DNA of 64,000 bases from Saturnia japonica (GCA_033032175.1 CM065312.1:21550001-21614000), one strand, 5' to 3'; shown: positions 10,984 to 22,221, numbered from the stretch's first letter. The notes: a model not told the origin generated them from the letters alone. Program-made: numbers and translations.

Positions 10984-11201
10984 CTGTACTGAACATCCGC
11001 TGCCAGGAAAATATAGTTGATGGCGTAGACTGCTGCCACGCAGACCGGAAGCGCCAGGAGCACGTAGTTCACCAAGTGGAACCGACGGAACTGTCCTAAC
11101 TCCCTCATCAGTCTCTCGCAGTCCACCCCACCGCTACCTTCTAGGTTTTCATTCTCATTTATATTCTCCTTTGAAGTCATTTTATTATCGCCTTTTAGCA
11201 A
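10984..11201 (-). CDS. First coding exon of a third SLC22-like transporter
   Basis: Open from an ATG at 11201 (an alternative in-frame ATG lies at 11180) to donor CAG|GTTACT at 10983; 72 codons plus two bases. An Asn/Glu-rich leader is followed by C-E-R-L-M-R-E-L-G-Q-F-R-R-F, TM1 and Y-I-F-L-A-A-D-V-Q-Y-R. It shares the pattern of the 22 kb exon (F-H-L-x-N-Y-V-L, Y-I-F-L-A-A-D-V) and the same phase-2 end. The Kozak context does not decide between the two starts. Downstream exons were not recognised in 1-10983, so the rest is probably left of the window, or hidden among repeats. Confidence 0.8.
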
Positions 11202-13184
11202 TCTATATTATTTTACTTCGCACTCAGGTTCTTGTTTCAACAGACGGAATTAAAAAAAAAAAGAAAAAAATATGTGTAATTAAAAAAAAAAGTAAATAAA
11301 GATTTCAATTTAAATTATTCTAATAAAATTTAAACGACTGAATAGATTATACGATCAATAAATGTACAAAAGCGATCGTTTGTCCGCGTTCGCGTCCGGT
11401 TACTTAATGAACAACAACACGTGTACAATGTTGAATGTACTACAGTGCAGTGCTGAGTGCACTCCTTCTAAAGTAAGAGATGGCGCGGGGTGCGTCCGCG
11501 AACTACTGCATTGCTACTGATTACCGATTATCCGTGTTGATAGCTGACAGCTGACTGTTCGTCCTGCACGCGGATCCATCATCGGCGCGCGCGACTACGA
11601 CGCACTGTGCCAATACTGCCATTTAGTGTTGTGTAGCTCGCGAGCGAAAGATTAGGTGATATATAATCCCGACAAAAGAGCGTGTATATCAGTAACTCAC
11701 CTGTTTGTAAAGTATATCTTTAGCTCTTTAGCTCTCAGTAATAATGTTCATTCGGCTATAATCAGAGCGATTTAAATCAGTTGAATAAAAAGATACACCA
11801 CATTTTTACTTAAGAAAGAGATAGGTAGCTGATTCGATCCGACAAGCCGAGAGAGGAAAGGCGATCGGGTACGAATGATTATAAGAAAACTTACGTTACG
11901 CCTTGATAATAAAGCACAATATTGGTTGCATAATTACCGTGTCAAGTATTTATGTAGTTTGAAGTGTTTTTATCTTTAAGGGTTTTTGTTTCAGTATGTT
12001 CAAATGTTGAATTTAGTTTAATGTCACGCGTGATTTGACCCATCATGCACTTTGAACTTCGCATCGCTAAAAATAATTATCGTTACCTACGTATTTCGGA
12101 TTGTGTTCAATAATAAGGTATAGATAAAAAACTTTCTAAAGTGACTAGCAAATTTGTACAAAAATATTGACTTAATTACGTTTATATTGTAAGTTAGATA
12201 ATGTACATATACAATTCAAATCAATATAAATGTAGTCATAGCCACTGATTATAAAATACGCTAACATATTTTGTTTCTCACACGATCTTCTTCAGTTCTA
12301 TTGTTGTTATTACAGGTGTTAAAATAATAATTTGACTATCTTTGTATTACATACTTTTGCATTTCTAGATTGACATACTTTAGCCTGCTAATTGTTAAGA
12401 ATGAAGGAAATCAAATGTTTGCATAATATTTTTCAAGATATCTCTATTCTATACAAAATTGATGGCAATAACTTTATAAGTATTTGTAAATCGTAAGATT
12501 TGTTTTTGTAAGATAAATCTCGCTCTCGGCTTTATCAACCAAACAGTTCTGTAGCTCATTACATTCAGTAAGCCCGATATCTCTCACTCTGAGCGAGATA
12601 TAAAAGAGAGACATATCTTTCATTGAAAAGATATATACATATCTATCTTTTCTTTTCAATGATATACTTTGCGCTAGACTACTGCAATTGTTCATCATCT
12701 CGATATCGGAACTACAAAGAGTGGCTTGGATCCGTCCGCATCTGAAACATTCCGCTTCCTTCCCACATAAACACGCAACTATCTTTTATATTTTATCGTA
12801 ACCAATCTATATGGGTTTTGGTAACATTTATTTCTAAACATTGTTTCCCGATAAGATTATTATTACTTGTATAGGAAATGCATTTATGGGGATGTGTATC
12901 CACCACTCATCCACACATGGAGATCCTATTCTCCGGGGTACCCCAGCTGAGTTTGTCTTAGGTCGCTGTCTTATTACAAGGCGCTTTGTTCACACTGGTA
13001 CTAGGTTTTATTACGTTTCTGTAGAGATTTTTACCGATTTTATCATTTTTCTTAACGCAGTTATGCTCAGAGCGGTTTGCAAGTTGTGAGATTCAAACGT
13101 ACTACGTTTTTGATAGAGGGCAGCACTTGTGTTCATTTAAAGTGCTTTCAGTGGACAAGGATTTATTTAGAAAAAAATTTGTAC
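11202..13184. other. Upstream flank of the 11.2 kb SLC22-like exon
   Basis: The part next to the exon (about 11370-11660) is relatively GC-rich with CpG and could hold the promoter and untranslated leader; no TATA box or initiator could be chosen with confidence. The rest is AT-rich. Near 12610-12665 are interleaved tatcttt/aaagata repeats that could form a hairpin. Confidence 0.45.
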
Positions 13185-13560
13185 TAACATATTTATATTG
13201 ATATTATAAAGCTGAAGAGTTTGTTTGTTTGTTTGGTTGAACGTTATTTTAGTGTTGGATAACCCATTTATCGAGGAAGGCTATAACTTATATATTATCA
13301 CGCTACGACTAATAGAAGCGGAGTATTAATGAAAAATGTTGCAAAAATGGGAGAAATTTATTCCTTTTGAAAGTTTCCATTGCGTTTGCTGCGTAAATGG
13401 TTAAAGTTACGCAACAATGATGTGTGACGGATTTTTTTTTCTTAAAAGTTCTAAAAAAGTCCGCAATAGCATATGTCTATCTTTTAAGGTTTACTCAATA
13501 TAACCTTTTTTATGGTAATATATTTAATAGTGCCCGTAAGCATTTAGTAGCTATTTATAC
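13185..13560 (+). repeat. Common lepidopteran dispersed repeat
   Basis: Reads agctgaagagtttgtttgtt, then tttatcgaggaaggctataa, tatattatcacgctacgact and tgatgtgtgacggatttt. I recognise this order as a widespread repeat in moths and butterflies; no coding capacity. Confidence 0.5.
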
Positions 13561-14222
13561 AAGATTAGAATTCGTTTATATTGATGTTTATTTTATCGAG
13601 GAAGCCGACCACCGCTCTATTGTTTCACTGTAAACAAACAGTTATCATATCATTTACATTCAATTATATGGAATTATACAGAATTCTCAGAAATGCCCCC
13701 AATTAATTAAGCAATTGTTTAATTGCATTTGGTTAATTAGATTGAGTAGTTACGTTTCACCTTATCCATCGCATCCGTGGATTTACTAACGATTTCAATG
13801 TGATAGTAAAACATTTAATTATAATTATTTAACACACCCTCAAAATTCTCACAAATAAATTACATAACTATGAAAAATGGACTCAAAATATACCAATAAA
13901 AACGTATACTAAGTTCCTAAGTAAACGGGTCCTTACATATGAAATTAGCGTTTTATATGGTAAAAGTAAAACGAAAAAAATATTATGAAATTTTACATTT
14001 AATCAATCGAAGTATGTACCATTATTATCTATGCACTTTCGCCATTTTAAAGGTAGTTAATTGATTCCATTGCTGAAAAAATTCAAGCAAGAATCAATAA
14101 AAATCTTTGAAGGCAGTTTGGACAGCCTCATCGGAATTGAATTTATTTCCTTGTAAGAAATTGTCCAAATTCCGAAAAAAGTGGTAATCTGTTGGAGCAA
14201 TGTCCGGGGAATATGGTGGGTT

Positions 14223-14522
14223 TCAAAGACATTCCAACCACAGTTCCTCTAATTTAGCGATCGTCGGTCGTAAAGTATGGGGTCTAACGTTGTTCTGAAG
14301 TAGCAGTGGGTTTGAGATATTGACCAGTCTCGGTTGTTTAACGGCTAGCTTTTCCATCATGGTTTGCAACTGTTGACAATACAGATCTGCCGTTATCGTC
14401 TGGACAGATCTTACGAAGCTGTAGTGTATGACACCAGCACTGGTCCACCAAACACTCACCAGTACCTTTTTCTGAGACGACTTTCGCTTATAATAGGATT
14501 TGGCCGGTTCTCCTGGGTTCAA
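14223..14522 (-). pseudogene. mariner transposase fragment (central catalytic part)
   Basis: Encodes N-P-G-E-P-A-K-S near its start, then V-S-V-W-W-T-S-A-G-V-I-H-Y-S-F, T-I-T-A-D-L-Y-C-Q-Q-L and Q-N-N-V-R-P-H. Order and spacing match mariner transposases, which cut and paste DNA at TA sites. The second catalytic Asp is replaced by Asn, and stops and frameshifts lie on both sides. Inactive. Confidence 0.82.
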
Positions 14523-14611
14523 CCACTGTGATGAGCGTTTCCGATTATCTTAAAGGATCCATTTTTCGTCACAAGTAACAATACGATTCAAAATTCCCCC
14601 GTTATTGTGAC

Positions 14612-15061
14612 TGTTGCAGCCGCGTAATTTAAAACCATTACCAAACAAAGTCGGTAGTTTGAATTTAATTTTATTTTGTCGCTAAAATTATGATATCCAG
14701 TGGGGGTAGTTTGTTTCGATTTGTCGTTGCCTGCACCGGCTCTCGCGACACTCTCGTGGGAACACAGTCGCATCCGCACGATGCAAAACTCGTGCGCCTC
14801 GAACATTTCCTTATTAACCTCGTGCTCCAGAACTGTGAACTATCAAGCCAGTGTGTGTGTGTACATTGGGTGCGTGAAGATACAGGACTTTGAATATAAA
14901 TAGCTGAACCACGTCGGCGCCGTTCAACAATTATAACAGAACACAGTAACGGTGAGTTGGCATGACATTGTGAATATACTTCCTTCGCTGGATATTTTTA
15001 TCGTAATTTCGTTATTCGTCTCGTCTCGCAGTTTGATTCAATATTTGCGTGGGATCAAACA
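14612..15061 (+). mobile_element. Solo LTR inserted in the mariner
   Basis: 450 bases starting TGTTGCAG and ending ATCAAACA (TGTT...AACA ends), flanked by the 5-bp direct repeat GTGAC at 14607-14611 and 15062-15066. Removing the insert restores the mariner sequence as seen in the copy at 23.9 kb. A TATAAATA box at 14895-14902 lies in the right position for an LTR promoter and gives the plus orientation; cagtaacggtgagtt downstream resembles a splice donor. No internal retrotransposon genes remain. Confidence 0.85.
14895..14902 (+). promoter_or_regulatory. TATA box of the solo LTR
   Basis: TATAAATA; a Py-rich to CA start region lies about 25-40 bases downstream. Could still act as a promoter for flanking DNA. 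Confidence 0.55.
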
Positions 15062-15509
15062 GTGACGATTGAGTAATGTAATGCATAACTCATTAGGTGT
15101 CTGTTGGCGTGCTTCAGTCAATTCATGCGGTACCCATTTCTCGAGCTTTTTCACTTTTTCTGTTTGTTTCAAGTGAGTTTTTTTTTATCACTCACACCGA
15201 AGCCTGCCATTAACTCTGATGTAGTTTGCGAATGATCCGCTTCAACGATCACCTTTATTGGTCCATTTTCAATTAGGGTCTCCGGCCGTCCATGGGGTTT
15301 GTTTCGTAGGTCAAAATTTCCAGAACGTAAACGTTAGAACCAAAAACGTACCATGTTTTCTTTTAGAGTTGTTTTCCCATACACATCATTAATCCTTCGA
15401 GCTGATTCTGCAGTTATATTCGTAAATAAGGCGATATTTTAAATTTTCTATTTTGCGAAAAGAACGATGTCAAAGAAAAATAACTTATAAAAACTTACTG
15501 TGGCTAAAC

Positions 15510-16470
15510 CTTTTTTTTTTAACGTGGAGACACCCGTTATTGGAACACACCCGCCTGGGGGGATGAGTGTTTATGTTAGACTCCTACTCACTAAAACTCC
15601 ACGGTGTACCATCGGCGGCCATAGTGAGACGACATGGGACATGCAGTAGCATTCTACCGCGTTAACTCGGCGGCCGGCCCATGTCGGGCCTCCGGCGCTA
15701 AAGAGAGAGAGTCTGCTACAACCCCGACTGTCTCCCAGACGGCTGAATCAGTGCAATGGGAAGACAGGTCCCCGACCCATCTTCCCTTGGTTCAGCAAGG
15801 TAGAGGGGAAGGCAGATGGAACGCCCTCCTATGTCTACTTATCCGTCTGCGCCTGACCTCACTCAAGTCCCGGTGTGGATGGTGGTGCACCTCTTTTGGT
15901 TGGCTTGGGTGGCTTACACATGACGCCCCCTAATAATGCCCCGCCGGACTTCCAGCCTCAGCGCACAAAGCACACTTGAAGCATAGTGCTCCCCTATCCG
16001 TTGTCGATGGACAAACAGGCCGAATGTGGCCCACGTCCAGGTACCTGTAATATCTCAGAGGTCCTCCCTGAAGGAGATGGATGCGTGCCGCACTCCACCC
16101 AACAAGAAGTCGCCTACCTGCCACCAGCGTCCTAACAGCAGCGACGGGGAGTGACAAATGGATCATTCCACTGCCCCTCCTGTAGGGGCGTATCTCTCCA
16201 GGCCTAATATGGGCACAGTCATAACCGACCTTTGTCGCCGCTGCCATGACAACTTCATCAACCGTCACCGAGTCGTCTAACCCTTAATGCGGATGTCTGC
16301 TCTCTTCATTGGTCTGCCAACAGTGGCCACATCTGCCAGCATCTCTTGAATTTTCTGTGCCAGACCATCAGCCTGCTGAGTACGACAGAGACCAAAGATT
16401 TCGACTAATCTGGATCCCGTTGCAGTGTACTGGAGCGACAGATTCTCGATTCCAAGGTCTGACAATGGTA
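15510..16470 (-). mobile_element. R1-clade LINE fragment: ORF1 end fused to 3' region
   Basis: On the minus strand, 16465-16277 and 16268-15930 encode successive parts of an R1-type gag-like ORF1, separated by one frameshift at about 16272 (the shifted frame reads L-D-D-S-V-T-V-D-E-V-V across the break). Below 15930 come a decayed region and a segment with agtgagtaggagtctaacat and cccaggcgggtgtgttcc, a 3'-end type known from R1-like elements. Endonuclease and RT are absent, so the copy is internally deleted. Confidence 0.7.
15930..16465 (-). pseudogene. R1-like ORF1 (gag-like, CCHC zinc knuckles), frameshifted
   Basis: Upstream part: L-G-I-E-N-L, A-T-G-S-R-L-V-E, A-D-G-L-A-Q-K-I-Q-E-M-L, G-R-P-M-K-R-A-D-I-R-I-K-G. 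Downstream part: G-R-R-L-L-V-G-W-S-A-A-R-I-H-L-L, then G-G-P-L-R-Y-Y-R-Y-L-D-V-G-H-I-R-P-V-C and L-C-F-K-C, the zinc-knuckle region in which the first Cys residues have become Tyr. ORF1 proteins of this clade bind RNA and help target the retroelement. Non-functional. Confidence 0.75.
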
Positions 16471-16485
16471 CGGGCTAACTCGTAA

Positions 16486-17040
16486 TAAGGTGATGATGTG
16501 TGTATGGTGAGACTGGAAGGGCTGGTTCATTATGAGCTTTTACCGCCCGGCAAAACCATCGATTCGGATCTCCACTGCCAACAACTAATGAGATTAAAGG
16601 AAGCAGTTGAGAAAAAGCGGCCGGAATTGATCAACAAGATGGGTGTGGTCTTTCATCACGATAATGCTAGACCACACACATCTTTAGCCACTCAGCAAAA
16701 ATTAAGAGAGTTTGGCTGGGAGGTGTTAGTGCATCCACCATATAGCCCTGACCTTACAACTACAGATTTTCACCTGTTTCGGTCTATTCAGAATTCTTTA
16801 GGTTCTGTAAGGTTAACATCAAGAGAGGACTGCCAAAACTATTTGTCGCGTTTTTTTTGATCAGAAGTCCCAAAGTTTCGACAGCAACGGAATCATGTCT
16901 CTACTTTCAAAATTGCAGAAAGTCATCGAACAAAACGGCACATACGTAATACTGTAAATAAATGTAAATAAACTTGGAAAAACAATTTCTTGAGTTTCCA
17001 TATAAAAATGCGAAGAAACTTTTTACCCGACCTTTTATAA
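16486..17040 (+). mobile_element. 5'-truncated mariner of a second family
   Basis: Begins abruptly in the transposase next to the R1 fragment and ends in gaagaaactttttacccgac cttttata, a mariner-type terminal repeat. It is a different family from the copies at 14 and 23 kb: its protein keeps H-H-D-N-A-R-P-H and S-P-D-L where those differ. Confidence 0.78.
16498..16860 (+). pseudogene. mariner transposase C-terminal half
   Basis: Reads G-L-V-H-Y-E-L-L-P-P-G-K-T, Q-Q-L, K-R-P-E-L-I-N-K-M-G-V-V-F-H-H-D-N-A-R-P-H-T, then Y-S-P-D-L-T-T-T-D-F-H-L-F-R-S. The second catalytic Asp (H-D-N-A-R-P-H) and third Asp (T-D-F-H-L-F) are both present with mariner D,D34D spacing. The first catalytic Asp and the DNA-binding domain are missing. 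After the stop at 16860 the remaining tail (Q-K-V-I-E-Q-N-G-T-Y-V) continues in another frame to about 16955. Confidence 0.85.
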
Positions 17041-17639
17041 AGAAACGCAAGGAGTTGTTGAATCCTGCTCAGTAATTATTTATACTAACAAAGTTATAAT
17101 TTTCTTCATATTCATACTGTAATTTCCTCCTTCCGCAACCTTTTAACATTCTGCTTATGGGCGCATTCCTTTTGTCATATTATATGGGTATATTTAGACA
17201 ATCATGCACTACGCCGACACAAACAAACAAACTGGATAAGCCCAGGAAGCAAGTAAACCCTTATATCGTACTTAAACGCTTTCAACAGTCTGCAGGTCAC
17301 AGCTGTCTCCTCACGTTTGCATGCTAGAACCGCGAGTAGTAGAGTAGGGGTAAACTTAAGAAGTATTTATACAAATTATACATGTTCGTGTTTATTATCA
17401 CATCGAGTATAGATATCTCTTACATTAATTTAATATTGTGAATCAACACGTTCGCTGATTTTCCTCATAATTTCTAAGAATAATAAGCATGCATACCTTA
17501 ATGACGGTGCGTTGCAAGGTCCTGAAGACCTTGTACGAGAAAAAGTAATTTTCAGCCATTTTCCTTAGTTATTATTTAATTTTTTAATTTTAAATTTCGT
17601 AAAATGTTCAAAAAACCGTTTCACTTGTTTTTTTTTTCA
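17041..17639. other. Non-coding stretch
   Basis: AT-rich spacer between the mariner and Tc1-like relics; nothing recognised. Confidence 0.5.
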
Positions 17640-18530
17640 TTTCAATCTTTTTTTAACAGTTGCTAAATTGCCTAATTTGAATCCAACTAAGATTGCTAGG
17701 GCACATGGCGTATAGGAGGAATAGGACAAATAATTAAAACATCTTGTATCAAACTATTTAATCATTCAGTGCTTTTGTGAGAAGACCGGAATCATTTATA
17801 AAAAGACGTACTGCAAGTAGAGATTGTCGTTGCATTTTACTTCATATACATAGGAGCTCACGTATAACGATCGTTCAAACCACAAATAACTTCGAGGATG
17901 TTCAAGATGTAACAGTTAGTGAGCGTACGGTAGGAAAAGGATTAAATCAAATCCATCAAATCTCCAAAATTTTGGGTAAATCATACCAAGACTGCGGGAC
18001 GCTGGTTTGTGGACCCGACGCGGAGTTGCCTGGAGCTGGAATTCTATTTATTTTACGTGTACTTTAGACATTTAGAAGCTTTATAAAGACTTATAACTAG
18101 GAGATTAACCTACGTTACTGTAATTATATATTTTTATTAAAAATCGATTTAAGAAGTTTAAAATTCAACTTCATTATTATAGTAAATTTTCCAATATTGT
18201 GAGATGTCCTAGAAATATATATGTTAATATTTATATTTTACATCTATTCCATAATCCCTTTTGGCTTATCTTCTTCCAAATTATATTTTTAATTGTCTAA
18301 ACACGCCAAACTTTAGAACAGTGGAATATGGCGGCGGATCAATAGTGGCTTGCGGATATGTTTGGAAGCTCATACGAGCTTAGTGTTGATCATTAGAGAA
18401 ACTTTGACCGCAAGAGTACTATATAAAGGAGAAAAATTAGACGAAAATGTGGTACCGCTTACTTCCTTTGACGGTGATGCAAAATAACGCTCGACCGCAT
18501 ACTCGTCGTTTAACTTGAAGCGTAACTTAA
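17640..18530 (+). mobile_element. Tc1-like transposon relic
   Basis: Frame 17777-18067 encodes a paired-type helix-turn-helix remnant (R-T-A-S-R-D-C-R, then V-T-V-S-E-R-T-V-G-K-G-L). At 18310-18520 the plus strand reads V-E-Y-G-G-G-S-I-V-A-C-G-Y and, after stops, M-Q-N-N-A-R-P-H-T-R-R, the G-G-G-S-V-M-V-W-G and D-N-A-x-x-H-T landmarks of Tc1 transposases. About 200 bases in between (18070-18290) do not fit and may be an insertion. Thoroughly broken. Confidence 0.6.
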
Positions 18531-19684
18531 GATTGTGAATATTAAAATTATATAGCGGTGGTGGTTATGAGATCACCGCACATCAATCCGATGAGATTAA
18601 AAGAATAAACTCCAGAATTCCAGCTCGTGGCAATGTGAGTGAACTGCTAAACACCGTAGTTGAGCATGCATATGCGGGTGTCGGGTGGAAACTGGTGATC
18701 ACGTGGAGGAAATGTGTAAATTTAATTATTTGTATCTTTTATATTTTAAAGTTATTAACTTTTTCACGTTTCCTTGGTTATCATAAAACTCAAGAATTTA
18801 CATATTTTTATCGACAAATAAAAAATATACCTACTTATATTATGATCTCACCTTAAATTAATTTTTATTTTTTTAAATTAAACCGGATTTTTTTTCGATG
18901 TTTTTTTTGTTCCGCTAGATCTTTCGATGTGTATACATTCTACACGAGTAATATAAAGAGTTTGGTATTAATTGTTCGTTGGAAATAATCTCTAAGACTA
19001 CTAACCTACTAAAAATGTTGTTACTAATAGAGATCTGCTACAAAGGTACATACGAGCTAATGATTATGGGCTGTTTTATTGTTATTAACGTGCACGAAAC
19101 CGCGTGGTTACTATACTATTTCCATTTCGTTATTTTCTCGATGACAGCTCCTGTGAAAACTTGAACGAGCGTCTTTTTTACATTATGTATGCATTATTTT
19201 ATAAAAATATGACGTTTACACACGTACAAGGTTATACCAGTGTCGGAGAAACTGATAGGGATGGAACTATATCGATAAACGTAACACGATAACAGACCCG
19301 AGATTTTTTATAAAATGTAAGAAACTAAACTACTGCCGGATACTTTAGTAAAAATTTATTAACTAATATTATATTTCATTACAAGATGTTACACGTATTA
19401 ATTCTTGATTGATAATGCCAACTTCTTGAAAGTTTTCGAAGCTGTTGTAAAATAAGTAAGTATGGACAATGAAACGAAATAATTATAACGATTCATTTAT
19501 TTATTGTAACCAAAATCTGATGAATCGTCATTGTTGTAAATATATGCGATCGATATCATTACTTATTTGTTCATAACACTACAATTATCAAATTAGAACT
19601 GTCATCGAGAAAATAAAGAAATGGAAATAGTATACCATGAGTTAGGTTCCTTGCACCGTGTTTGGAAACTATCCTAAAACTGCA
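18531..19684. other. Non-coding stretch
   Basis: AT-rich; small open frames (18635-18856, 18979-19164, 19104-19292) show no conserved domain or splice-bounded SLC22 sequence. Confidence 0.45.
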
Positions 19685-19905
19685 CAGACTTTGTGACGCA
19701 GCGGTAGTAAGCCCTATTATTGAGCTGAGAGGTCATGGGTTCAATCCCCGCATACGACTGGTATTTGTGTGATGAGCATAATTGTCAATTGTACTCCTGT
19801 CTGTTATTATCTTCATATAACTATATGTGTGTATATCAGCTGTTTAGTTAGCTTTACTTAGTTTGGAATCAAATGGCTGTGTTTAAAATTTTATCTCCAT
19901 ACTTA
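19685..19905 (+). mobile_element. tRNA-derived SINE, copy 2 (intact order)
   Basis: The tRNA-like head has tgtgacgcagcggtagtaag (box-A region) and gggttcaatcccc (box B), RNA polymerase III promoter elements. A body with caattgtactcctgtctgt follows, then tatatcagctgtttagttag and the tail tggctgtgtttaaaatttta. Same family as 3022-3215 and the split copy in the transporter's intron 5. Confidence 0.72.
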
Positions 19906-21384
19906 ATTATTTAGTGTATGTTAAGTTTAAATTAAATAAATTTAAATAAATATATATCTAATTATGTATGTAGATGTTTTATTCACAAATTTTAATTATA
20001 TGTATTGAGTCTCGATGTTATTGTTGGAATGCTAAAAGTCGTTGTTTTGGTTTTAATATAATTATGCTATATAATTATTATCGATTGTATAAAATTAGAA
20101 ATAGTGTGACAATTAATAAATCGTAGTTTTTACAATTTCGAAATATTTAAGATGTATATAACTTTTTTTTATCTGATAAAATATCTGTATCCGGTTTGTA
20201 TTTTGAGGCACTTCCGCCGCAACGTAGGGATACGCTCAACAATGGCGGTCGATCGAGAAACAAGCGAACAAGCCACGACCGGAAAAAAGGACACGTTCAG
20301 TAATTCAGGCAACGACGAACTAAGTAAATAACTGAACAGTGTTGTAAGAAAATGTGATAGTAAAAGTTAAAATATTTGGAAGCCTTTTGAATTTTGGCTG
20401 TCGCCAACATGTTATTGAAATACGAGAACAACGGCCATTGCTAACCGTCAACGTCGTTGTCATGTCTCAAGGAAAAAGCAAATGGATCACGTTCAACGAA
20501 ATATTATTTGTAATTTATCATATAAATTAGTATCTGTAAAATATATTGTATTTTCGATTAGAGTTATTAACAAGTGATTTACAAATTGTTTCATAATAAA
20601 TGAAATACTGTGTACGAGACCGTAGCTCATAGCTGGTGCCGCGTGCCGGCTAGCGGCTCGCCACTCCACAATCCACACAAGAAGGCAGCAGCTTCAATAC
20701 GGCAGGCTAGCACGTTCAAATGCAATTGACCTTCTCAAGGGCCTATGACTATTACTTTACTGTGTGTATATCTACACAATTAATAAAATTGAAGTGTCTA
20801 TTTATAATATCAGCTTTTTACTAAATTTATATGAGAGTATATACGATACCTATAACAAAACACACATTTGTAAAACTTTCGTCTGTCTGTTTGCTTCGGG
20901 TAATCTCCGAAACGGTTGAACGGATTTTGATGAGACTTTCATTGATAGATAGTTATTTCTATATGGAGTAATATTGGCTACTGTTATGTAAGAAAAATAA
21001 TTAGGGTTCCGCGTAAATAACATAAACTGGTTATGGTAAATCGATTCGAGCGCTTTAATAGCTTACGCTGAGTAATTCGTAAGAGGTGTAACTCGAGATG
21101 AACTAGAGCGGCGCTGCTAGCCAAATTATTCTTCGGGAGGCAACTATGTCGCGACGCATATTTCAGTGCCGCTCTAGTGCGGTCGCACCTTAAGGACAAG
21201 GACAATAAGCATTTTTGTATTTAAAATAGTCGGGAGAGAGGGAGCAAGATTCGCGCGTGTGCCCGATCGATGGTGTTCTTTAGTCTACTTTTGCGAAGTC
21301 ACATCTAGTAAACAATACTAATTAAATAATAAACACAACCTTAGTAAAAATATTATTTTTTATTCTATACATATAAATTAAATG
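19906..21384. other. Non-coding stretch with a common repeat at 20870-20985
   Basis: At 20880 the plus strand reads gtctgtctgtttgcttcggg and gttgaacggattttgatgag, the start of a very widespread lepidopteran repeat. A GC-rich patch (20210-20300) has no recognisable gene. Confidence 0.45.
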
Positions 21385-21552
21385 CTTCAGGTTTGTGGTT
21401 ATGTGGGCATTACGCAAAAACTACTAAATAGATCTTGAGTACTTTTTATTGTTTTGCTCTTTATATACTTGGTTCTTATCAATAACAAAAATCGCAATAT
21501 CTTCATTCAATAAAAAGTTATTAAAGTAGCAAGAAACTATGATTTCACTTTT
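21385..21552 (+). repeat. Dispersed repeat, copy also at 46770-46925
   Basis: Shared modules: gcattacgcaaaaactacta / gcatcacgcaaaaactactg, cttatcaa(t/a)a(a/g), atgttcattcaat-type core and aagttat(t/a)aaa. Both copies are on the plus strand. No coding capacity. Confidence 0.65.
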
Positions 21553-21553
21553 T

Positions 21554-21634
21554 TCTGATTTACTATATTGTTAGCCTTAGAGGCTCTAAACAAATAGAGC
21601 TGCTGATAGCTTTGACACCTTCCCCGGACTTCTG
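21554..21634 (-). repeat. Short poly(A)-tailed repeat family, copy e (diverged)
   Basis: Contains gttagccttagaggctcta and caccttccccggacttc with a small internal insertion relative to the copies at 27219 and 44568. Confidence 0.55.
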
Positions 21635-21689
21635 TAGTAGATGCGAGTGAAGTCGCGGGTACAGCTAGTTATAAACATTTCAATTAGTG

Positions 21690-21725
21690 ATGTGGCGGTC
21701 GCTAGTCGCTAGTCGCTAGTCGCTC
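21690..21725. repeat. 7-bp tandem repeat GTCGCTA
   Basis: About four copies, 190 bases downstream of the 22 kb SLC22-like exon's donor, in its first intron. Confidence 0.8.
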
Positions 21726-21917
21726 GACACCTAACTTCAGCTTTACGTTTGAGATGGTATTAAGGGTTTCATTTGAGTATAATGCCAGCCCACAGGGCAC
21801 CGCGCTTCACCACGCAACAGAAACTAAGTACTGATTCTGAAGGGTAATGCAGCAAACAGGTAATCAATCTGAATTGGTTGAGGTGAGTGCATTGGCTTTA
21901 TAAATAGATAAACTGAC

Positions 21918-22102
21918 CTGTAAGGTACGTCAGCAGCTAGGAAGATGTAGGTAGTGTGAAGCAAGCCAACTTGTAACGCTGCTAATGCGACCAGCACATA
22001 GTTCTGCAAGTGGAACCGGCCGCCCTCTCCGAGCTGCTTCAGCACGGCCTCCGCGTCCACCCCGCATGACAACTCACACTTGTCTTTCCTCGCGTGACAC
22101 AT
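21918..22102 (-). CDS. First coding exon of a second SLC22-like transporter
   Basis: ATG at 22102, donor AG|GTCAGT at 21917, 61 codons plus two bases. The protein has a polar, Cys-containing leader, then D-A-E-A-V-L-K-Q-L-G-E-G-G-R-F, TM1 and Y-I-F-L-A-A-D-V-P-Y-R. This is the standard N-terminal layout of SLC22 proteins (amphipathic L-G-x-F/G-x-R-F segment, TM1, then ...x-Y-R before the Cys loop). It ends in the same phase as exon 1 of the complete gene. It looks closest to the exon at 10984-11201. No exon 2 with the expected C-x-x-P-E-C start was found between here and 11.2 kb. The gene must continue leftwards, possibly outside the window. Confidence 0.82.
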
Positions 22103-22192
22103 TTCCAGGCAGCTCCTCTCTGTCTGTACATATTGATATCTTTATTGAATTTATCTCTCTGGTGTCAGGCACCCCACACAGTGAAGTAGCAC

Positions 22193-22221
22193 TGCACACT
22201 GCACACTGCACACTGCACACT
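22193..22221. repeat. 7-bp tandem repeat GCACACT
   Basis: Four copies about 95 bases upstream of the ATG of the 22 kb SLC22-like exon, probably within its leader or core promoter. Confidence 0.85.

Larger units (their letters stand above)
13924..15490 (-). mobile_element. Degenerate mariner, split by a solo LTR
   Basis: The left end (gtccttacatatgaaattag cgtttt) is the same TIR as the better copy at 23227. The transposase relic on the minus strand includes K-K-V-L-V-S-V-W-W-T-S-A-G-V-I-H-Y and the L-L-Q-N-N-V-R-P-H remnant of the second catalytic region (usually L-x-D-N-A-R-P-H; the Asp is lost). The right end beyond about 15490 is missing, cut off next to an R1-like fragment. Positions 14612-15061 are a later insertion. 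Confidence 0.8.
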
